Shown piece after piece: positions 25,830 through 37,800 of a stretch of DNA of 64,000 bases; position 1 is the stretch's first letter, and each line of letters opens with the position of its first letter. The notes under the pieces are model-generated. The model was not told where the DNA came from. It saw only the letters and a program-made list of their open reading frames with translations, and did no database searches. The stretch is from Homalodisca vitripennis (taxonomy: Eukaryota > Arthropoda > Insecta > Hemiptera > Cicadellidae). Position numbers and translations under genes: made by a program. The DNA lies in the NCBI RefSeq assembly GCF_021130785.1, contig NW_025776824.1, forward strand, positions 151,704 to 215,703. Reading direction: 5' to 3'.

Positions 25830-26320
25830 GATTTTTATGACATAGATCTTTAAGAGCCATGATTTTCTCAAGTTAAGCAGACACTCACAGCCTAGGTACT
25901 GTTAAATGCTTCCATCTTCAGTACTCAAGAAAGTGCATTTTCAATCTTTTGTTGTAAGTGACACGTTTAGAGGATAGTTTTTAAGTACACCACTGATTAC
26001 GCACGCAGAAATTCCAAAACCACTCGTTTTGTTAGGAAAGTATAGGTTTTATAAAAATTAAAATAATTTTGTTTTCAAGTTGATGGATATTACAAAGGCC
26101 CCTTTGATGATACAAACTAGTTATGGTTTTATAAAAAGTAAATTATATGAACTTACAGCAGTAAGCATATCTATTTCATTAATAAAAAGTAAGCGTAATT
26201 TTTAAAAACACACAAATGACAAAGAAAGTTATCCACCATCCATATTAAACTTTGGTGACATGTAACATCTACCAATTTTGAAAGCATTCCTCTAGCTACA
26301 ATAATTTTGAGGTTTTCTAG
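25830..26320 (+). repeat. Duplicated block (paired with 43475-44040)
   Basis: Shared anchors are CTTCAGTACTCAAGAAAG, TACACCACTGATTACG, GTTAGGAAAGT, GATACAA.CT, TTTGGTGACAT and GGTTTTCTAGT. In unit 2 the block lies about 5.5 kb further from the preceding block (37.83 to 43.47 kb) than in unit 1, which dates an insertion to after the duplication. Confidence 0.82.
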
Positions 26321-27995
26321 TTAAAATTGTGTTAGTTTGTTTTATAATATCAATATTGTATTGAATAAGTGCCAGGAATTTGTTGTCAGCATCAATACCA
26401 ATATTTTTTTTTGTGACGTACGGTTTCAAAATCTCCTCCCAATTACGGCGCAATTAACGTACATTAAAGTTTATGGTACTTTGTCTCATTATCAAAGTGC
26501 AACTGTAACAAGTTTCTTACACATAAAGTAGCTACAGTAACAAGGTTTGATTCAATGTGAATAATGAAGTAAGATTTAGTTTACTAAAATGGAAAGCCAC
26601 TTGGTGCAGCCACGTTCGTCTGAAGAGATCCAAACAAGTTGGGGACGAAGAAGCTCTTTACATCAATTAGACCTCAGAAATGTAAGATTCCACACAGCAC
26701 TAAAAGGAAGGTAAAATGAAGCTAAACTTAACATTCCCATGGGAAAAAGTATATTTTCATTTTCAGTCTCATTTGACACTTGAGCTACAACACAGATTAT
26801 GAGTTTATTTGTCATTGTTATTTACCACTTCCATGGATACGTAATAACCCCACATTTGGTTTCATGCATCTTGTGCTTTAAAAATAGGTCCAACCCTTTT
26901 GTTGTGCCTTTCATTTAACACTTTTGTATTGTTAAAAGTTTTGTATTCAATGGTAAGAAATATTGCATTTAATAATTTGTTTTTTTACAATTTTTAAATT
27001 TATTCAACTAACTGAAATCTTAATAATTTGAGAATGATATTTCAGTGACGAACTTTAGTAAACCAAACATTTTCAAGAGAAGCCAAATCATAACTAAGGT
27101 AACGGCCAAAACCTGATGATAGGTATACAGTAACACAGCGGAATGCAAGTCTAAAATATTATAATTATCTCTTTATAAATACAATATCTAATTAATTCAA
27201 TCAAAATTGGTCGGCGTTGCTATATAGCTTTATATATCTTAACTACTTTTTAAAACGAGCTACTTTTTAAGATTTACGTCTGGCTAGTCAATAACTTCCA
27301 GTTGAACCTGCACTGGGTTAAGCAAACACTGATGTGCTATTTATATCTGGTCCAGCCTATTGATGTCCAGGAGGTATCTGCAGATTAATGGGTCTAATTT
27401 AGTGCAGAGGATAATTGTTGGAGTTTTGCTAGCATATACATGAATTAGTGCTCTACCCTGCCCGCGTTGACTGGAGAACCTAGAACAGGGCATCCTCCCG
27501 TCTTCCAATATGACTATAAGACATACGAGTATCTCGCTACGACCTCATGGGTTCTAGACAGGAGGCTGCCCCTTCCCCCAACCCATATTAAATATCCGGT
27601 CACTCTGTAAACAATGGTCCTTTTAGAAGTGTAATGAAAGGTTTCTCAATATCCTTTACTAAATGAAAAAACTATGAATATCTTATATAGTAAGATCAAT
27701 AATTTTGAAAGTGCTACTGTATTAAAACGCTAACCAATAAGGACTCATCATTGTACCAGGGTTGTACAAACATCGTAACTAATAATGTATATTCCGTTCG
27801 CGATGACAGCCTCACATAAAATCTACTCGTACTGTTTGTTTATATCTACATAATGATATTCATAGACGGTAAGACAAGCACGTAAACATTTAGCCTACAT
27901 TAGAAGAACTACGAAAATACTCGCACTAGTTGTCTTTCCTCACCAATCAGTAAGCAAGCGGTTTAAAACACAAATGTTTTTGCTACTTTAATTGT

Positions 27996-28003
27996 CTGGT
28001 GTA
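27996..28003. other. Paralogous empty target site of the hAT relic (CTGGTGTA)
   Basis: Unit 2 reads TTGCTACTTTAATTGT, CTGGTGTA, ACTATAAGAG. Unit 1 reads TTGCTACTTCGATAGT, CTGGTGCA, element, CTGGTGCA, ACTATAAGAG. The single unduplicated octamer marks the ancestral state and fixes both ends of the element exactly. Confidence 0.9.
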
Positions 28004-28194
28004 ACTATAAGAGATTTTAGAAGAGACGTGTCAGTTACTATAGTCCCTACCCATTGCCCATAAAAATAAGCTAAATAAATGTATTTCAATAAAAAATTTT
28101 AATCATAAGTTGTTACTATCAAGTTATATATGATCTGTGCGTTATTGTTTCTCCAAGGATGAACAAATCTCATTGGATATCAATTATTGTGGGA

Positions 28195-28330
28195 CTAGAG
28201 AAATGTATTTACGTCTGTCTCTCTGTCGCACTATATCTCTACAACGAACTAACCTATAGACGTGACATGTTGCATGAGCTTTCATCTATATAATATATAG
28301 ATATTAAATAACCATGAGAACTATAATGCT
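28195..28330 (+). repeat. Interspersed repeat family member (TCTG-run family)
   Basis: It has GTCTGTCTCTCTGTCGCAC, then ATATCTCTACAACGAACTAA, then CCTATAGACGTGACATG and GAGCTTTCATCTATAT. This is the family layout seen at 39570-39870, 43010-43100 and 57630-57890 (minus). Confidence 0.45.
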
Positions 28331-28719
28331 GCATGTCACTCAATTAGTAAATATGTTAATATTGGTTTTATGGGTAACCATAACAGCATAAAAAATGTAG
28401 CGTAAGTAAATATGTAACCAAGCTGAGTACAAGCATACCTGATTTTAACATTTGGTATATTATCACATTTAGAATGTTCATAAAGTAAAAAAGGACAAAT
28501 AATAGAGTGAAAGTCAATTGTTAAAAGTAGATAACAAGATCTGGTTTCAGAGCACTTTTTAGTTGTAGTAAACTTGTATTATTTGGTCTATGGGATAGGA
28601 CCTATTGCGATAAACAAAACTTTTTAAGTATCATATCTTAAAGATATCTTCTGTAGACTTAAAATTTTGCTTAAACCTTTATTTCTTCATTGATAAGTTT
28701 AAGACGTATTATATTGCAT

Positions 28720-28890
28720 GTCCAACCATAGAATTTGGCTGAGCATTATTGATGACTATCACACAGGAGGTTGAAACAATTTTAATTTGTCAGTCCCGCG
28801 GATGTAAAAATTTAATTTCGGTATGAGTTATGTTTCTCTGTTTGATCGTCGGTCATCTCGAAATTCTATGATCTATATGTATGAAAGTAT
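28720..28890 (+). repeat. Interspersed repeat family member
   Basis: CATAGAATTTGGCTGAGCAT matches the CCATGGGATTTGGCTGATCT core at 39731. It is followed by a CTCTGTTTGATCGTCGGTCATCTCG stretch in place of the TCTG run. Confidence 0.35.
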
Positions 28891-30889
28891 TACATGTAAC
28901 TTTAGATAAGCCTGATACGCAACACGTAGTATGCTGTCTTTCAACCTTGTATTTATCTTAAAACTATTGATATTGGATACAGGAACCTTCATCCTTTATT
29001 ACGTTTCATAGATATTTACTTCAGCGTCAAAGCATTTATTATGTATCATGAAACCATTTAAATAGTTGGTCTTAGGCATAATCTATCTCATATAGAACGT
29101 CCACATTAACCTTAAGGTATCTGACGTTTTAATACATAAAATGTTAATTATTTTTAAACAACTGTTATTGATACAATGACGAGACATTTTAATAACTTGC
29201 TGATTATGCTGTTTATAAATAAAATAATTCCACATGATGTTTAACGTAATAAGTAGACATTTGACTTAAGTATTAAAGTCAAGTGAGGTTATTACAAGAA
29301 CTCTGGGGCTTTACAACACATTTATCACAAGGTCTAGAGCAGGAGCTAAGTGTCAGATCATAATCTTCCTCTTACTAAAATCTTGAAAAGGGTTGCAAGG
29401 ATGATAACTGACGTCATTCTAGAACTAGTAAATTTGGATTAATTATCCAGGTATTTTTTGCTTAATATTTCAGACGATATGATTCTTAATATTTCATTAA
29501 ATGATACAAATTTTGTATTATGGACCGTTTAAATTTTTATGCTAAATGGTCATGATGTTCCGTATAAGAAAAATGCTCGGTTCCGAGATCCGTTCTATAA
29601 GGTTGGCATTGGTGTATGTATGGTTTTGGTTACATTGTACTACACAAATTCTGTTTTGGGGTTCACCAAATAAGGTTTGGTTGTGAATTATTAGGCTTAG
29701 CTATTGTTACAAGATTTATTAGTAGATTCGATACAACACACTCAAATAAACTATGAAATGTTTTATTTATATCAAAATTCGGTTACTTTGGGGACTTTTT
29801 AAATAACATCATAGATCAGCAATATACTTTTTGCACATATCAATTTTACTATTACGCATGGAGTTTTTATATTATATTATATTTTATTTATTGTTCTATA
29901 TTTGTAATATAATCGTATTTAATTGTTATAATCGTTGATTCTAATGACACATTATATAGTTTAACATCGCATCAAATATTATTTCGTTTCACACTATTTC
30001 ATTCACAAATCAAACCCTCTTTAAAATGTCTAAACATTTACATAATTTTACGTAATTGAAAACAGTGAGTTACTTTTCCAAACTAAGAACATTTATATAC
30101 AATGTATGAAATTAATACATATGTATTTCAATAGTAAATATTTAATTTGATCTTTAAACATGATAATTTGATTAATCGATTTTAGTTACAGGCACCTTGA
30201 TCATTTAAATGGAACATATTAAGACGATTTGACAAAACCCTGATATTATCTAATTATTCGTTCCTGCAAGTAAATACGAAATTTCTTACCTTAAATATTT
30301 TTTACTGGCCACTTACATAAGACACTTTAACGACTAAAGTATTTTATTCCGCACACGAACACTCTCATGCGTACACCCGACTTTTCTTTCCTTTCCTACA
30401 GCAAAGTATACTTTAGTCTTATGAATTTTTATTAATACTATAAATATAGATCCCTTACATGTTATAAGTGATCATGTTCAGTTAGGTTGAATTCAAAATA
30501 ACAATATTGCTTATAACATGCAAACAGACATCGTCCATTGTGCATAAGGATGTCCAGGATATTTACTTCGATATATCATTAAAAAGTGAAATCTGGGACA
30601 TAATATTAGTAAAGGCCTACAATAGGCGTGAACATCTGACTATTGGCTTTAAGCTATTCTGACTTGTTTGAGTGACATTACCAAAATTACATGTTTTTTA
30701 TATGAAAAATACAAAAACGATAATTCTCCACTTTGGGTTTTATACAAAGTTCAACTAGAATAACAATGATAGATCATAATATTACAAAAATATAAACCAA
30801 CTTTTTCAATTTCCATACCACCAGTGCGATAGCCACAAGACCAGATAGCGGTATACTCCTATATACTTAACAATGAAAAACTTAATTAT

Positions 30890-31260
30890 TAGCCAACCTT
30901 GGCAGGTTAGCCACCTGGTGATGCGCTGATCAGTAGAGGCGAGCGATCTCCCTGTAGCCTTCGTAATCATCCGTGGGCTTGGCGCCTAAAGCCGGACATA
31001 GGGTCAGTGTTGGAGTGTTGGCACTGCTTTAAGGCCGCATCTGCACTTAATCCCGCACCACACGTGTTTCGTGGTTATCGCTAAATGAGCAAAAGCGATT
31101 CGCCGTCGTCAGCACGCAGACATAATATGGAAAATTTCATAAGAGATTTAAGTTTGGTAATTTTCCGTAGTGTGTCTGCACCAGCAGTTCAGAGGTGATT
31201 TATACCAAAAAATAAAAACTTGTACCAAATAATTTGTATCATTAAGATATTGTTAAGGGT
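30890..31260. other. GC-richer insert in unit 2, unclassified mobile-element-like sequence
   Basis: Composition changes abruptly at about 30897 (CCAACCTTGGCAGG) and returns to AT-rich near 31200. It contains no ORF of note. The copy-1 interval has no match except the AAACTTGTACCAAATAATT anchor at the right. It behaves like an inserted repeat, but I cannot name a family. Confidence 0.35.
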
Positions 31261-31674
31261 TTCCTTAAAATAAAATACTTGTTAACAAAGCCAACTAACT
31301 GCCACTAATTTATACTGTCACACTACCACTATCATCTATGTTGTCTATCTATTTACCCACGACTTAACACTGAAACATGGCATGGATAGTTAATCCGTCA
31401 TGTCTTGAACCAGTAGAGATACATTACGGATTTGTAACACACTAGAGAACTAAATTTGGAACTAATAAAGCTGAAAATGAAAGTAAAAACAAATTTTAAC
31501 AACATGGTGAATGTTTCCATACAAAACTTAGCGTTAAGGGTATTAGCGTATGGGTTATTTCTCAGTTCTGCGTTTATATTTAACGTGTTGAGCTGATAAG
31601 GAAATTAACTAAAACTTATTTATATATCCCAAAAAAGACGTCTTTGTGAATGAATAATTGTTTTCCTGTACTTA

Positions 31675-31795
31675 AACATCAATGAAGAGAACTAAGCCCC
31701 TTTAAAAGAAAGCGGGCCAAACTCAAACCTTTATTGATCTCCCGTGAACTGAAGAGCTCTCGGATGATCTTTACCCTTAGACTACGGCGAAGGGT
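31675..31795 (-). repeat. tRNA-like segment, possible SINE head (unit 2 copy)
   Basis: This is the paralog of 18490-18645. The minus strand reads GCCGTAGTCTAAGGG (A-box-like), then CGAGAGCTCTTCAGTTCACG, then GGGAGATCAATAAA. It is shorter by a few bases in the middle and has lost the clear B box. Confidence 0.4.
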
Positions 31796-32039
31796 AAAGT
31801 GTAAAAAGTGACTCTATAGGTAGTCCCACAATCAAAAGTTTGTGTTAAACAACTGTTATCAAAGAAGGGGAATCAGTTGTGCTGCGTCCAGGTTATACAT
31901 AGGAACCTTTGTTAGATTATACTTTTAACTTCTTGTGTATATTCTCCGTCCTGCGTTATGTTTTAATAAATTATTCAACAACAGAGGTTTACTTGTAATT
32001 TATTTTATTATATTACATATTTATTCAAGTAGGTGAAAT

Positions 32040-32510
32040 ACAGGGTGTCCCATGAAGAAACAGAGAAACTGTCAGGACTTGTTCTTACGGTGAAAATAAC
32101 GAAAAAAGTTCATATACACATAGGTCCAGAAACGCTTAGTTAGCGTGCTATACAGGGTGAAAGATTTCGCCCAGATGTCAGTGCCACCGTTAAAAGGGAG
32201 CCCTATTAAATTATTTTGGGCGTTACCTAGGACGTAAAATTTAATGTATATTATGAAAATTGAACTGAAAAATTGAATAAAATTGGTACCAGACCCCTAG
32301 CTGCAGTAATTTTTAAGATATCTGAAGAAATACGCAAAATTCGGTGTCCAAAAACAAGTTTCATTTAGGTTTCAAGTAGATTAACTTTGTTAAATGCGTA
32401 ACAAACACGTAAAATTCTTTAACAAAACTTGTAAAGAATTCATTTATTAAGATAATGATGTAAAATAAGCCAGTAAAAATTATACGTAAACTTTAAGAAA
32501 ATCAATTTTT
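32040..32510. mobile_element. Non-autonomous element or fragment with CAGGGTG motifs, inserted in unit 2
   Basis: About 480 bp that unit 1 lacks. It begins ACAGGGTGTCCCATGAAGAA (from 32040). A second ACAGGGTGAAAGATTTC lies at about 32152, and CAGTAATTTTTAAGATATCTGAAGAA at about 32303. The last motif recurs diverged at about 60347. CAGGGTGTCCC ends are common in insect DNA-transposon derivatives, including those carrying the IS630/mariner-like transposase seen at the right edge. The family link is inference. Confidence 0.5.
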
Positions 32511-32512
32511 AA

Positions 32513-32780
32513 TGTGCCAAGTTGGCAAGACCTGACGCGATACAGTCCGACTGGCGTCTGTGTAAATGGGCTCAACTTGTATTGTATCGTGGCAAATAAA
32601 ATACAATTGACCACCACTTCAGGAATAATAGGCACTTCTTCAGTATTATTAAAAAACCCAAAAACTCCTTCAACTTCATACGAACAAGTTCAACAAAAAA
32701 AACTTATATATAACTTAATACGTGGTGTATTACTAAGTATACGAAATAAATAAACTGCAATAATAACGTAATCATTGAAT
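32513..32780 (-). repeat. Strongly conserved duplicated block with open minus-strand frame (unit 2)
   Basis: Partner of 18950-19310. The minus-strand frame runs from about 32695 down to 32515 without a stop and contains IIPEV and CILFA like the other copy. Identity ends abruptly at the GTGCCAAG edge, where this copy carries an insert of roughly 480 bp. Confidence 0.4.
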
Positions 32781-33140
32781 TAACCTAAGTGTTGTATAAT
32801 AATGTTGTGTTTATATGTAATTTCTCACCTCTTATGTTACAATTATTTGATATCAAATATGGCAAAGTTTGATTATTTTGATTAGGATGTGCAACTAAAA
32901 CTTTTGGTTAGGATTAATCTGCAACTAAAACTGTATTTGTAACAGCTTTAGCTAAATATCAGTAACGTATAATCACGAAAACAAGAACATTTTACCAATT
33001 AACACCAATATCTGTTATCAATTTTGATTCCGATCTATTTCTAACTATTTCCCAAATATGGTATCCGAAATAAATGAATAGCTCTTTGTTTGAAAGTTAT
33101 TTTTGACGATGGAAGGATTGTGAAGGAAACACGATTTTTT

Positions 33141-33547
33141 CGGACATTTGCCATCGTTCAGTGAAACAATAAGTCAGTAACACTACGTTTAGAGATCTGC
33201 AATCTGATCTATTCTTCAGGTAATAAGTAACCTAATAAATAATTACAAACTAGGTTAAAATAAACAAATCATACCAAAGCGTTGTGGAACCCCTAAGTCA
33301 GGAATCACAACTACCATGTTGTTTGTCAACTTCATTAACTCTATAAACATGCACTTAATAAAAAATTATACACAACACCAATCATTAGAACTGAGCAACA
33401 GAATACATGTCACAATACGTCTGCATTCGTCTACCAACAACCTACGACTGTATTAGGTTAGTAATTACCTGAAGAAGAGATCAGATTGCAGATCTCGAAA
33501 CGTAGTGTTACTGATTTATTGTTTTACTGAACGATGGCAAATGTCCG
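33141..33547. mobile_element. MITE with 97-bp terminal inverted repeats, 407 bp
   Basis: The left arm 33141-33237 begins CGGACATTTGCCATCGTTCA. The right arm 33451-33547 ends with its complement. The arms are the same length, need no gap and differ at only a few positions. The 213-bp centre has no ORF. AAATGAATAGCT occurs at 33072-33083 and again at 33549-33560. If this is the target duplication, the left side carries about 57 extra bases between it and the arm, so the true left end may be 33084. The element is missing at the matching point in unit 1 (about 20490). Superfamily not determined. Confidence 0.85.
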
Positions 33548-33879
33548 GAAATGAATAGCTTGTGTTTATCTCTACAAAAAATGTTTCATCATGGATCCCT
33601 TACTTTTTCATTATATTTTGTATGTATAAATTTATTGGGCTCATGATTTATTAGTAACCTGTTTTCCTGTTTATGAACAATTACGATTACATTGAGGGAA
33701 ACATATTTGAATTATATGTATAATAATTAATTATAAGTGATTTATTCAATTTTTATTTAATTTTTTATTGTGTATCCATTGTATATTTTTTCCATAGTTT
33801 GCTGTTTCTAAACAGTAGCTAATGCATGTTAAAAAAGCTAATATTTTAAAATAAGCTGACTGAGCAGTGAGTCGTACAT

Positions 33880-33980
33880 GAAAGAAGAAAGCAGAGGATT
33901 AATTTCTCTGGAGAGTTCATTAACACAGTGAAATCATCCGCGAGTCTCAGAAACACTAACAGCTTTGTTTGTGAGATTTT
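33880..33980 (+). repeat. Segment shared with inverted copy 3 (59835-59955)
   Basis: GAAGAAAGCAGA.GATTAATTTC, then TCATTAACACAGT, then GAGTCTCAGAAA are found on the minus strand at 59835-59955. Unit 1 lacks the left part. Confidence 0.7.
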
Positions 33981-34583
33981 ATTGCTGTTTGGTCACACAC
34001 AACAGTTTTACTAGCACGATTCCATCGTTTACAAAATGAAAAGCGTTAAAGTTTTGATGTACCGTTTTATTTTCCAGAACACGTTAGTTTATGAATTTAC
34101 TTGCTTCGTATGTGAAATATATTTTTAATTCCATTTTTTGAGACAATACTATTAGGTTTTTTTCGATTTCACTCATATTACATGTTTTGAAGAATACAAT
34201 ATATTATATGTAGGCTAGTTAATATATGTACATTTGTATATTTGTATATCTAACATATTCAACGTTTTTCCATCTTTCAGAAAGATGTTGCATGGCTTGT
34301 CATTGAATTTTGGTCAGCACCATTTTAGCAATATACATATAATTTTTTACCTATTAGCTATATGAATTAATAAAATATATATGAAAAAACAAAAACTGTT
34401 ATCCTTATTAGGTTTTTGTTGTATTCCTCAATCATATACAATAATAAATAAGAATAATATCACTTCTTATTTGATGATATTACTCAATCTGGGCTAATAG
34501 TTAATGTTTTTCGTTTAAATCAAATTGGGGAAAAAGAGTCCAGAGCTAATGATAGAAAATTTAGTGCTCTGTGATAAAAAGCT

Positions 34584-34676
34584 ATGGAGGCGTGCGGTAT
34601 CAGACTTCATGACCTAATATGTCTGCTAACTGGCACAATTAACTACACTTACAGCGAGACGATGCAATCTTCTTAA
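34584..34676 (+). CDS. Possible micro-ORF (copy 2)
   Basis: ATG at 34584 and TAA at 34674-34676, containing IRLHDLICLLTGTINYTY. A stop codon lies just upstream in frame, so if it is translated it is either a stand-alone peptide or the end of a spliced exon. It is paralogous to 21511-21627. Confidence 0.2.
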   Translation: MEACGIRLHDLICLLTGTINYTYSETMQSS

Positions 34677-34921
34677 CTATTTGTCATACTTACAGTTTTC
34701 AGTGTGCACCATTAGTAAAAACTATACTAAAGTATTTTATTAATAGTATTATTCCCTCTGCACAAAAATCTCGCTATAATTAAAAGATTTTCACATTAGA
34801 ACTTAGGTTTCTATCAATCGTTCTTTCTGGATAATAGGTATTAACAGAATGTTTAAGAGTTTTAAAATTTAAAACAATAATAAATCTTTGTCCCCAAAAC
34901 ATATTGACAGATTAATGTTTG

Positions 34922-34931
34922 AGGGGGGGGG
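34922..34931. repeat. G homopolymer run
   Basis: A run of about ten G bases in AT-rich DNA. Assembly and read accuracy are often poor at such runs. Confidence 0.8.
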
Positions 34932-35379
34932 GTTAAATCCCAAATATACTTTGGTAATTTTTCCGTTTCTAATAGACTAAATGTTGTCCTTAGTGGTAAT
35001 ATTGAGAATTCGTTCACTGACTAGACCAGGCTTGTGGAAGAAGTTGTAATGACAGTGACGGACCATTTTGGAATATAATTGGTCATAAGAGAGCGTTAAA
35101 AATAATCATTTCAGTGAAACGTTTGTATTTTTGGCAGTACTGTCGAATTACTAGGTAGACTTGTATTATGATTTATCCTAGTATCAGGGGTGACTCGAGG
35201 TCCCTGTTCTATTGAGTTTGGTATATGTTTTGTAAAAATCAAGAGTTCTCGTAATAAAATCACTGAATTTTACATCTAACTACATTAGTCTTACCGTAAT
35301 CTACTGAAACCGGAACTTTTTGAACTTACTAGCTATTCTCAGGATTCAGGTGGAAGGTTATGATTTATGGTCTTAAATT

Positions 35380-37180
35380 TAGCTCCTGTTGTATTCCTTG
35401 CGATAAATGTGTTGTAAAGCCCTGAATTGTTGTAATAACCCTACTTGACGTTTACTTTTAAATGAAGCATTATGTTTTATCGTAAAGTCTTCCATTTATT
35501 TACCCTATGGTATATAAAATTCTAAATAATACGATCTAATGTTCAATTTAATGTAAACATTGATTATTGATTGACGGGATAATTTATTATCAGTATATAA
35601 TAATAAAATTAAAATTGAAGGTGGAATTCTAAATATAAAATAATATGTAGACCACAAAATAAAACATAAATTGTAAAATAGAAATATCATGTAAGCAATA
35701 ATATACTGCTGCAAATTAAACTACTTAACTTTTGACTGCAATACGTTTGATTTGAAGAACTTTATAGATACAACATATATATTTGACTTGTTAGATTTTG
35801 GAATATAGTTTATTTAAACTCTAGTCTACGTAAAATAGAGTTAAATGACTACAATACAACTATGCACTTCTTAACCGTAATTTTGATTTAAATATGAACT
35901 ACAGTTTTATTTATGTTTCTTAAACGAACGATGAGATATTGTAAAGCTGAATTGAATAATTAATAATTAAACAATAGATAATTACCACAATAAACGAAAA
36001 AATAAATAACAATAGCAACACTGTATTTCATTATCAATATAAGATTGAACATGAATTATATTGTTATTAATAATTAAATTAAGTTTTTTACAGTTGTTTT
36101 CATATAATATACTCTATTTTCAATTCATAACCATTGACTATTAGGATAGTTAAATAATTATTTTATTTCTGAAATTGTTTCAAAAGAATGCAATTACATA
36201 TACAAAATGTTATTTAAATGTTTATGTTATTTGCAGTACGATTTATTTAAAAATAAATGTTATTTTAAATAAATGTACAGATAGTAATTAAGAATAATAT
36301 TGCCATTAACAGCTACACTATTAATGAAAATGTTCCATATTTATGGAACAATTCCAAGTTCAAAAATATTTATAACGTGCGGCGATATTATTTTATGCAG
36401 TTTTAATTCTTTGTACACAATCAACTAATAACTTTTGAACCACACTAATGTAAAAGCCTCTAATCTCCTATACCTTCAGAGTTTGGGGAAACATACTTGG
36501 TGGTTAACCAAGTCAAAGGCATTATTAAAATCGATACACGACGTTAAATATGTTAATCTGAATTTACATAATTATAGATTTTATTCACGCAAATCAATAA
36601 AGTCTCCTCCAGTGACTTCCACTTTGTAAACCCGATCTGAACTTTTTGTATTACATTTTCTTAAAATATTGATTTAACTTTTTATTTATTTACAATTCCA
36701 ATATTTACGAGTAGGAGGTATTTAATTGATTAAATCAGAGTTTGGCTTTTTGGAGTTAGTATAATAAATATGTTTTTTTCCGGAAATGTACCGATACAAA
36801 ATCTTAGATATTATGTATGTGATTAAATTGGAACGGTATACTTTGCGATAACTTCCATAGAACAATTATTATATAGGGCAGTATAGAAAAAAATCGTTTG
36901 TGTTAGATAATCTCACTTTGGCAATCCAGACTTATTTCCGTTAACTGCGATATCGGGATCTCTTATAAGAAACCGGTTTATCGCAAAAGTCATTAACTGT
37001 GGCTCGCCCACCACTTCCTCGCTCTCTAAAATTACTTTGCTAACAATTTTACTGTTTTAATATCGTTTATTTCCTACTGGTGATTAGAAATCACCGTTGC
37101 TATTATTTAGTCAACCTTTGTAATAACCGTTAAGGCGTAGTCTCTATCATACATTAGTCTGTATTAATGCAGAACTGAAA
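35380..37180. other. AT-rich interior of unit 2
   Basis: I see no gene or family here. Short ORFs at 35505-35714 (minus) and 36435-36629 (plus) have no motifs. TAAATAAATGT direct repeats near 36240-36280 are simple sequence. Confidence 0.55.
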
Positions 37181-37699
37181 TTTCTTTTACATGTTAACGA
37201 TACAATACAATGAAATACAAAGGACTGTTTTACAAATAGTAATATTTAAAAAACAACATACAACAACTGAATACGTAGCATATAGATTTTATACACATAC
37301 TCCAAAGCTGCACATTGAAGTTTGTAGGTAATCTGAATGCAGTATACAACGTTATAAACTAAAATAACCTGTATTCAATAACACAGTTATCGCTCCCAAT
37401 TTGGTAAGCTGAAGATGCAATGAAATATTCACACAATCCCATTGACTTTCTACAGGGACAATATCGTGTAATAAAAAATCTTGGTGACTAGGGCAATTAA
37501 TATACTTAAGAGTCAATTATAGACCACGTTTATTTTAAAGGAAAAAATTTTAATAATACTTATTCATACTTTTAAATTAATATTAATATTCAGTACTTCG
37601 TGAACTAGTTGAAATTACACTTTAGGAGTTGTAGCATGATAAAGACTTTCGTCGTTCATTTCATACCTCTATCCCTTGATAAAATAAATATAAAAACTT

Positions 37700-37800
37700 C
37701 CTTTATTTAAAGTTCGTTTTGAAAACGGAGGGATTGTACAAGTATCTTTTCCGGTTTTTGCTATCTCTCAGTAACTCAATAAAGTCACCAATTCAGAATT
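37700..37800. repeat. Diverged relative of the MITE left end
   Basis: GGAGGGATTGTACAAGTATC, TTTTCCGGTTTTTGCTATCTC and CAGTAACTCAATAAAGTCA follow the order of 33110-33175 (GGAAGGATTGTGAAGGAAAC, CGGACATTTGCCATC, CAGTGAAACAATAAGTCA). Only one end is visible. Confidence 0.35.

Larger units (their letters stand above)
6740..26560 (+). repeat. Segmental duplication, unit 1
   Basis: This is the first of two collinear diverged copies. Blocks shared with unit 2, in order (unit 1 to unit 2): 10938-11500 to 27050-27630; 12336-12588 to 27639-28003; 14734-14830 to 27996-28085; 15060-15460 to 30500-30860; 18280-18760 to 31330-31910; 18950-19310 to 32020-32040 plus 32513-32780; 20340-20490 to 32950-33060; 20860-21205 to 33795-34215; 21260-21720 to 34285-34770; 22060-22210 to 35220-35370; 24970-25510 to 37185-37830; 25830-26320 to 43475-44040. 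Order and strand are kept throughout. The blocks were aligned by eye, and the intervals between them differ by insertions and deletions. No gene was recognised in the unit, so whether it once carried one is open. Confidence 0.85.
28090..30490. other. Insert of about 2.4 kb specific to unit 2
   Basis: Unit 1 has only about 230 bp here (14.83-15.06 kb). Two members of the interspersed family with a TCTGTCTG run lie at about 28195-28330 and 28720-28890. The rest is AT-rich without coding sequence. Confidence 0.45.

Noticed and set aside
22346..26740. Considered landmark A a coding exon with a GTGAAC donor
   Set aside because: It occurs in both orientations, with rearranged parts at 26.6 kb and without a kept frame.
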